Below, piece by piece: positions 57,218 through 64,000 of a DNA stretch of 64,000 bases. The stretch lies in NCBI GenBank assembly GCA_026874595.1, contig CM049318.1:9590741-9654740 (forward strand), read 5' to 3'. Origin of the DNA: Sipunculus nudus. Its lineage: Eukaryota > Annelida > Sipuncula > Golfingiida > Sipunculidae. Both the position numbers and the translations under genes were made by a program. Every line of letters begins with the position of its first letter. Position 1 is the first letter of the stretch. The notes beneath the pieces were generated by a model. The model had not been told where the DNA came from. It ran no database searches and saw only the letters and a list, made by a program, of their open reading frames with translations.

Positions 57218-58150
57218 TCAATTTATCTGTCCGTCATACGTCCTGTTACGGTGTAAACCAAAGAGTTTCTTGAAAGCTGCAGCAAAATCTTTCTGCAGAA
57301 ACACATACATCACCGGGTTTATACAGCTGTTTGCATATCCACACCAGTATATGATAAAATCCGCTTCCTGGGAAATATGACAGCCGCTACATACCAGGAA
57401 GACCGCGATCAAAATGAAATTCGGCATCCAACAAACAAAAAACAGCCCAATCATCAGACCCAGAGTTTTAGTTGCTTTTAATGTCTTCACTGATGGTGAA
57501 GATACTGGAATCTCTCTAACAGTTCGTACACTTATGAGACGGGCTTGTTTTCTTGCTATTGTATATACCCGAGCGTAAAGGGTGACCATGATTAATAAAG
57601 GTAGGTAGAATGACAGGCAGGTGAGAAATGCCACTATCTTCCATGATAAACCTCCCGATTCCGCTGTTTGCAAATGACATTCATCAAAAACACCATGTGC
57701 GATTTTGGAGGAAAGTGAAAATGCAATGCCAATAGTAACACATAAAAGCCAAATACTGCCCACTGTTATTTTTGCCTTCTTCCATGTCATCAACGTATGG
57801 TATCTGAGTGGTTTACTTATTGCCAAGTGTCGGTCTACTGCGATTACTGACAGGTTAACCATTGAGGAAGAGCAGCATGCAACATCTACCACCATCGAGA
57901 AATCGCATGTTGGCCATCCTAACTCCCAGTCTCCACTGAGTAGTCTGTATAAAGACATCGGCATGACAATAAGTCCCACAAGAAGATCAGCTGTTGCTAA
58001 AGATGCCAGGAATGCATTACTTACTGTGCGTAGATGATCGTGTTTTATTATCGCCACCAGAACGAAGACATTCCCTGTTAAAGTCAGTAATATGATCCCG
58101 CAGCATATACAACCAGCCAGTACCTGGAACTCTAAAGAGCCTCCCATCAT
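57218..58150 (-). CDS. Rhodopsin-family GPCR, aminergic type, intronless
   Basis: 310 residues with seven hydrophobic segments. TM1 has GNVFVL (N1.50), TM2 LASLATADLLVG (D2.50) and TM3 CDFSMVVDVACCSS with Asp at 3.32, the amine anchor. Next come VDRHLA (a DRY variant), a TM4 Trp, TM5 with Ser at 5.46 before the Pro, TM6 FFVCWMPNF, and TM7 WCGYANSCINPVMY with Trp7.40, Gly7.42 and Tyr7.43. These are hallmarks of monoamine receptors (dopamine, octopamine/tyramine, serotonin, trace-amine-like). Leu at 5.42 and Asn at 6.51 are unusual, so the ligand is uncertain. The N-terminus has only about ten residues before TM1 and loop 3 is short. The first Met of an MM pair was taken as the start. Confidence 0.9.
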   Translation of the reverse strand: MMGGSLEFQVLAGCICCGIILLTLTGNVFVLVAIIKHDHLRTVSNAFLASLATADLLVGLIVMPMSLYRLLSGDWELGWPTCDFSMVVDVACCSSSMVNLSVIAVDRHLAISKPLRYHTLMTWKKAKITVGSIWLLCVTIGIAFSLSSKIAHGVFDECHLQTAESGGLSWKIVAFLTCLSFYLPLLIMVTLYARVYTIARKQARLISVRTVREIPVSSPSVKTLKATKTLGLMIGLFFVCWMPNFILIAVFLVCSGCHISQEADFIIYWCGYANSCINPVMYVFLQKDFAAAFKKLFGLHRNRTYDGQIN

Positions 58151-60382
58151 CGCACTTATGTCTTTCTTTGTTTCCTATGATTAGTTTAGATGATATTCAG
58201 ACGAATTTTCCGTGGATTTGATGGTCATACGTATATTGAAACCACGGGGTGTTATAGCTGATTCTCCATGAAGATTGACACAGGTTATGTCTCTGGTCTT
58301 GAAGTCCTGCAGCAATGTGGCAAATGATTTGAAACTCGTCTTTTTAAATGCCGTCAGCTGAATAAATAAGAATATTCCTCTAATGTTTGATTGTAAAAGG
58401 TGTTTGAAAACGTGAAAATTCTATGAGTTAACGCATGAAATACTAGTAACCAGTTTTTTTTCTCGTAAAGTCAACGTGTGAACTCAGACAAATCTGGATC
58501 AATGTATCTCTGTACAGATCACGTGTTCTGTTAACTGCAAATGTAAGTAAATAGAAACTAGAACGTGCGAGATAAATATTCGCTGTGAAAACATAGAAAG
58601 CTTTTAACATATAAAAAATAATTGCCATTTGGGTCATTAAACATTTGGGTTACTCAGTTTTGGTTTATTTAGATAAAGTATACTTTATCGTTGTCACCGG
58701 ATATTGACTTCTGGTTGACTAATGGAAGAGATACCAAACACGACAGTCTGGAACACAGCGCCGGAAAAGGAAAAGTGATCCCAGCGACTTAAAAGCAACG
58801 AGTAAACTTTAGTTATAGCGCGACGTTTACCAATTATTTAATATGTATAATTAAACTGATACGTATTGCTTAGGTATATTTGGTTAATTTCGTCCAATGA
58901 TTCCTATATTTATACAGTCAGGGCTGTATTTCGCAATTTGGTACATGGACGTTTCCTGTAGCATGATGGAATAAGAAACTCTTAAAAGGGGTGGGTCGAT
59001 AGTATCAACTTTTGTTCTCTCTCCCTCAAAATTAAAGTTATTGTTTTCGTACTTAAGACCTCCACTTTTAACATGCATGAGTTGGAAAATTAAAAATAAT
59101 AATTAGATGAAAAATAGTTCATGTAAAAAGTAATGAAATTCGGTTATATTAGTTATAATATTTGAAATATACTTTTAACAGTAGTCATGCTTTAAGATGA
59201 AAATCATTAGCTAAAAATCGAATATTATTTATGTGTTTACGTGTGATAACTACAAAGACAGATTTGATTTTGACGTTATATTACTTTAACCTATGAATAC
59301 TACATGTGCACCGGAACAATCCAGGGTTTTAGCATCGTCTTGTGACAAATATTTCAAATCCTTACTTATAATGAAGTATAAGTCCCTGGTTAATGTTTGT
59401 CTTACATTTTATGAGCACATACCTGTCTGAAATACTGCTTTTTGAAACCCACTATGTTTAAATCATATATACAAAAACGTTGAAACGATAAAATTGTCTA
59501 AAAAGTTGGTGCTGTTATTTTACGTTATGAATTCAGACTGTACACTAGGAATCCTTATTCTTGTTTGTCTGTCTCTTTGTGATCTTCGTTTTTTCCGGAA
59601 AATTGCATAATGAAGGGTGCGTGACATATTACCCTTTAGTATCCAACCATTTTAACTCTTGCCTGGATCACAGCTTGAAAGCGGCTACATCTATTGCCAT
59701 ACCATTATCTTGGGACTCATCTTAAGGTCACAGAATTCCCTCCGAGTTTGAAGAAACAAACGTGCAAGGCCTTTTGTGGAGCCAGGTCTTTAGGATATTA
59801 GCAAATTATTTTTGATGATCACAATTCAATCTTGTCCGAATATGTCCGACTTGTTTAGAAGGGACTCAATATGTAAGGTATTCTTGATGATTTTTTAGTC
59901 ACAATAAAGGTTGTCAATTTGGTCAGTGCAAAAGTGTTAACATGTTTCATGCCATTTCTTGACGTCTGTTTGATAGTAAAACATGGACAGAAATGTTACG
60001 TAGCATAAAAAAAACATTTTGATAGAATATAGAAAGTGTTTGAATGTATTTTATTCCAAGCATAACATTCAACAAGTAAACACTTTATATTCAGTACTTA
60101 TGTATATTAATTCATGCCATTACTCATGCCGTTAATGTTTAATGTATAATGTAGTACATAATGTATCATTTCCCAAATCAAATGTCTAATTCTGTAAACG
60201 ATTGTCATTGTTTTCCAAATCAAGTTACCTAACAAAATGTTATCATTTGTTTTATAACGCAATTATAACATACTTATATATTAGAGTAGAAAAGTATATG
60301 TATATGACATACATACATACATACATATCATGTGTAATTCAAAATATAATTGAATAATTAACATGCAGAGTACAGTACTGTG

Positions 60383-60390
<8 letters not shown>
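58151..60390. other. Intergenic stretch between GPCR and amidohydrolase genes
   Basis: No exon or known repeat was recognised. It should contain the GPCR promoter (right of 58150 on the minus strand), but no clear TATA or other site was found. Confidence 0.45.

Positions 60391-60451
<61 letters not shown>
60391..60451. repeat. (TA)n microsatellite
   Basis: About 30 TA units, 130 bases downstream of the amidohydrolase stop codon. Confidence 0.9.
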
Positions 60452-60452
<1 letters not shown>

Positions 60453-60584
60453 TGCCACTCTATACAAACTTATATTGCTGGGTAGATTTCATTCAGGGAG
60501 ATCACTGCCAATCACTGCTTTTATAAACATTAATTCTCCAGTCTTTCCAATATTTGGTTTTGCTGCTGTCTAGGCCGCCTATCC

Positions 60585-62356
60585 TCATTTTGCATTCAGA
60601 TACTTTCGGCACCCATCAACCCAGACTTCCCGGATATCCGCTGTGAGCAGACGATCTGGATGTTCACATATATCCACAACACTGTTTATTATGACGAAAT
60701 CAGCTTTGTATCCCGGAAGGAGGCGACCTAGATCGTGCTCCCGCTTTGTGACGTAAGCTGACCCCTTCGTGTAAAGGTCAATTGCTTCGCGCATGCTCAG
60801 ACATTCATCAGGGCTGTCAAGACATATATTATTTATGCATATATTGCAACTCGGATAAAGAATCACTTTATAACATAGGAATATAGTGCTGCAATTAAGA
60901 AGGCAAACAAACCTTTATTAATATTTGCAGTAATGTTTGGAGCTTATGGCTCATGCAAGAAAAAAAAAGTTTTTAAAATCGTCTATAATTCCAACGCATA
61001 GTACAATTATGACTAAATGTGCAAGCGTGGCTGTCTGTGATGCTGGTATAAGGATTGATATTGGTAGTTATGAGCCTGTCTCATAAATAAAAAGAGCATA
61101 TTTCACCAATACGGATCTAATGTTATCAGCGAAAATACAACAAAACGGTCTGGAGAATTTATGGTACTTTTGATGATACTTTTGAGGCTCACCATGGTCT
61201 AAAATATAGATGAAGAGTCTAAAGTAACCTTTTTTATTATGGCGTTGCATTAAAGGAAAAAGAGTATTTTTGTCCATGAAAAAAAGTAAAACGAGAAAAT
61301 AGTCCAGAACTAGACCCAGTGTTCTTAACCCAGAAAAGAACAACTTATATTTCATTAAGTCGATCTTTCGATACCGGTTACCAATATGATATTGTATCTG
61401 TCATAATTAATGCTCATGCAGTTATCCAAAGAGAGGTTCAGTCATGTGGGTACAATTACATGAATTGATATACCGGTACTAATATTGTACGTAAATCAGC
61501 TTTTGCTAAATCGTAAAAGAGACCTGATATATTTAAGTCGGGCGCGGATCCAGGATTTTTTGCAGGGAAGGTCAATGGATGTCATAAAATTATCTGAAAA
61601 AGGTAGCTAGGTTGTTGGTGAGAGCGGGGGGGGGGGGGGGTGGTAAAAATTTAAAAAAAACCCTCATGCATAGGATTTGTCTAAAAAAAAGTCGTTGGAT
61701 AAGAGCGGGGGGTCGAGACCTGTTAAAGTTGGTTTATAGCTATATGAAATGTGGGTTTTTTTGTTTTACCAGAAGATGTCTTTGTTTCCAGGCTCTCGTT
61801 TTCCAATCTGCCGGTAGATGGCATCATACATTCCAATCAGTGGCTGGGCCGTTTCCACAGGGGCATCAGAACCGCCACCGCAAATTAACCCTGACACAAA
61901 GTAAAACAATCAGCTCAGGCATGAAATTAGTAAAATCAAAATAATTTATAGGTGATTGTTGTATTCTTGTATAAAGCAATAATATTCTGACATAATTGGT
62001 ACATTCAGGAAGACAGGGCCATACACATAAATTTGCTTACATTAAATTATAAAATTACTCAATACGTGTTACTGACGAATGACCTTGCTATATAATCATA
62101 TAAAAATCAACTGACACTGCGAACACATAAATAATATGGAAGTGAGACTGCACGGAAACATGTATTTAAATAGAATATAATAGTGCGTGGTTTACTCACC
62201 AGCTGCCGCCAGTGATTTCCAGGCATAGGTGCTCGGGTGGAGACGAGCGGGCACCCTTTCCCTGATCCAGGGACCGTCAGAGTTGAGGAACTGAGGTTGG
62301 ACGGTGCCAACACAGCCCAGCTTTACAGCCCTCTGTAGCAGAGGCCTAGGAAGTAT
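60585..62356 (-). CDS. YtcJ-like amidohydrolase, last three exons (5' part missing)
   Basis: Metal-dependent hydrolase of the amidohydrolase-3 (PF07969) type. Exons on the minus strand: 62356-62200, 61890-61770 and 60813-60585. Acceptors (TGTCAG, GTGTCAG, TTGACAG) and donors (GTGAGT, GTAAAA) are good, and phases (0/1, 1/2, 2/0) join without gaps. The first visible exon has RAVKLGCVGTVQPQFLNSDG and YAWKSLAAAG, the second GGGSDAPVE (the conserved Asp near the metal site) and PLIGMYDAI. The third has EAIDLYTKGSAYVT and the C-terminal GRLLPGYKADFVI. The upstream exons with the metal-binding HxH motif were not found in 62357-64000, so the gene is partial. The substrate is unknown. Confidence 0.8.
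61540..61650. repeat. GGCGGATCC-type MITE end in an amidohydrolase intron (copy 4)
   Basis: GGGCGCGGATCCAGGATTTTTTGCAGGG begins near 61540 and a poly-G run lies at about 61626-61640. The other end was not found, so it is a fragment. It lies between the last two exons. Confidence 0.45.
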
Positions 62357-64000
62357 CTGACAGGAAGAAAAGTACAACTAATTAACATTATATTTAAAAA
62401 AAATTAAAACAAAGTAGTCAGAGACTACATGCGTACTTCCGCAAAGATCCTAATCAAATTTTGCTGTGTGATACATGGAAATCATTGTGTCACCTTCACC
62501 AACATCAGCTGTAAAACACTAGAACATAAGCGGCCCTAGATATGTGTGAGTAACTGGGATCCAGTAAGCGTCCTATCCTGAATTGGTGTAGAATCCTTAA
62601 AAATATTTTATGTCCAGTTTCCCTAGCTTGAACGTTAATGAGTGTTTCTCGGGGTAGTTTTTCTAACCTTCAACAATAATTTTATCAAAATGCGCTTGTA
62701 ATTGTGATTGGCTGATTTCTCCTGGGCAAGAAGAGAGTACAACCATTCAGTACATATAATATACAAGATACATGCACCGTGAGCAAACAGTGAAAGAAAT
62801 AAGATCTAATTAGACAGTATGCACAGATAAATATAAAAGGTTCAAATATCTAATCATAAAATATACAAAGCGCAAAGCCATATTAATATATAACAGTTAA
62901 ATGGGCTGTCTTAAGGACCAAAACATATATCTACAAGATTATGGTCTATATAATGTCAATGTATATTCAATTTTATGCATTTATCAAATAACCAAATAAA
63001 ATGTTTAGTAAAAAAATATACAAAGTGCAGTGCTATATTAAAATGTTTACTTTTGTCTAAGAAGAAAATCGCAAATTGATAACTGAAAAAGTAAATCGAA
63101 TCATATTTCGAACTGACTGAAATATAATTATTAGAAATGTACAATATTCATATGCATTCACAGACTGTCTTGAAGACAAAAACATATATCCATAAATTTG
63201 TGGTCAGGTAAACTCTATAAAGCTGATACTTTAATATAAATTGTTACGGAACCTAATATCAACAGATCACGTAGTCGTGACGTACATAAATTTTGTAATG
63301 GAGATAAAAAGAAAATCAGATGCTGTAACACTAGGCAGCGTGAAATGTCTAGGGGAATGAATAAAGAAGTCAGTGTTTTTTGTTAACTAATAATTATAAT
63401 TTATTCTTAAAAAACCCTAAAATTACAATACACTAAATTAATACAATTGCACAGTATAACAACATTAGAACAGTATATCAAAACATGTATATTAATGAAG
63501 TGTACAGTGCCTGGATACCACCAATGTCTCAGCGACAACAAGTCCTTTAAAGCATATAATCCAGATGAAGAGTTCACATAAATCTTCTCAGAGTATAACA
63601 GTCAAGTTCAATCACAAAATCAATTTGTTGTAATTCGAAAGTGAAGTTCTGATAGTGATCCCAAAGGAAAACTGAAGACTAATTAAAATCCGTTACAAAT
63701 TCGAAGAAAATCTATAACTGCTGAAATTATCGGATAGGTCCACAAACTGGCTAACACTCTTCCGTGTACGCTGGAATGCTCCCTCGACTCTAAAACACAG
63801 CCCCTTTTTATAACTTTTCACCTCAAGCCGAGAACTTTTCATTTCTCGAACAATCCAAAGAACCCAATAGTAAACACGTTACAGGAAACATCTAGAACAA
63901 CGAACGCTGTGTCTCTACATACCAGGGTTCACACGTGGGCCGGCCCGTCTCGGCCAGGCGAGAAAGCCACAGACTAGCATGACCGCTGTTTACACATCAG
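62357..64000. other. Right-edge stretch without a recognised exon
   Basis: Expected to be an intron of the amidohydrolase gene. No matching exon was found. The last 600 bases (from about 63400) have a different, less AT-rich character and may be repeat, but no match exists within the window. Confidence 0.4.

Noticed and set aside
57705-58037. Plus-strand frame opposite the GPCR
   Set aside because: Antisense shadow of the GPCR coding sequence; no domain.

Overview
This window is animal nuclear DNA: AT-rich, with intron-split genes whose GT/AG junctions and phases can be checked, and a heavy load of transposon debris. The repeat content (RTE-type LINE tails with a GGATCC/CACA-rich end, a BEL/Pao LTR element, GGCGGATCC-ended MITEs, and pearl-like elements with about 140-bp internal tandem repeats and (GTCC)n tracts) suggests a lophotrochozoan, most likely a mollusc such as a bivalve. 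That assignment is inference.

Host genes. (1) 7470-8918 (+): a type II membrane nucleotide-diphospho-sugar transferase-like protein with a DLD motif, all in one exon. (2) 27115-30722 (-): a zinc-dependent alcohol dehydrogenase in three visible exons with consistent splice phases but two small frameshifts. (3) 38956-43021 (-): a complete four-exon gene for a 210-residue secreted protein made of a signal peptide, one thrombospondin type-1 repeat and one C-type lectin domain. (4) 57218-58150 (-): an intronless aminergic-type rhodopsin-family GPCR. (5) 60585-62356 (-): the last three exons of a YtcJ-like amidohydrolase whose 5' exons are not found and probably lie past the right edge. These genes do not form a pathway; they are neighbours on a chromosome.

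Mobile DNA, left to right. The first 7.4 kb holds an RTE tail, MITEs, a 3' half of 'family A' and a large inverted-repeat element just upstream of the glycosyltransferase. At 8944-16375 an endonuclease/RT LINE is split by a 4.4-kb family A element (10095-14532), which itself carries a 0.5-kb relative. At 16.4-26 kb lie inverted repeats, a Ty3/gypsy integrase remnant with a possible LTR, and a LINE RT fragment. At 33.8-35.1 kb lies 'family C'. At 43823-50726 lies a BEL/Pao element with two 812-bp LTRs and a perfect 5-bp target duplication, sitting inside an older MITE. At 51.15-52.9 kb lies 'family B' with eight copies of a 148-bp repeat, followed by an inverted, truncated family A copy (52.9-54.7 kb) interrupted by a possible solo LTR.

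The most interesting observation is that families A, B and C, which differ inside, share the same 3' terminus (a short palindrome followed by CTTGTTT). All three also carry AGGTCA direct repeats, and A and B repeat the same three-half-site arrangement. This points to one Helentron-like mobilisation system with several cargo bodies rich in nuclear-receptor-type half-sites. No autonomous helicase partner is visible here.
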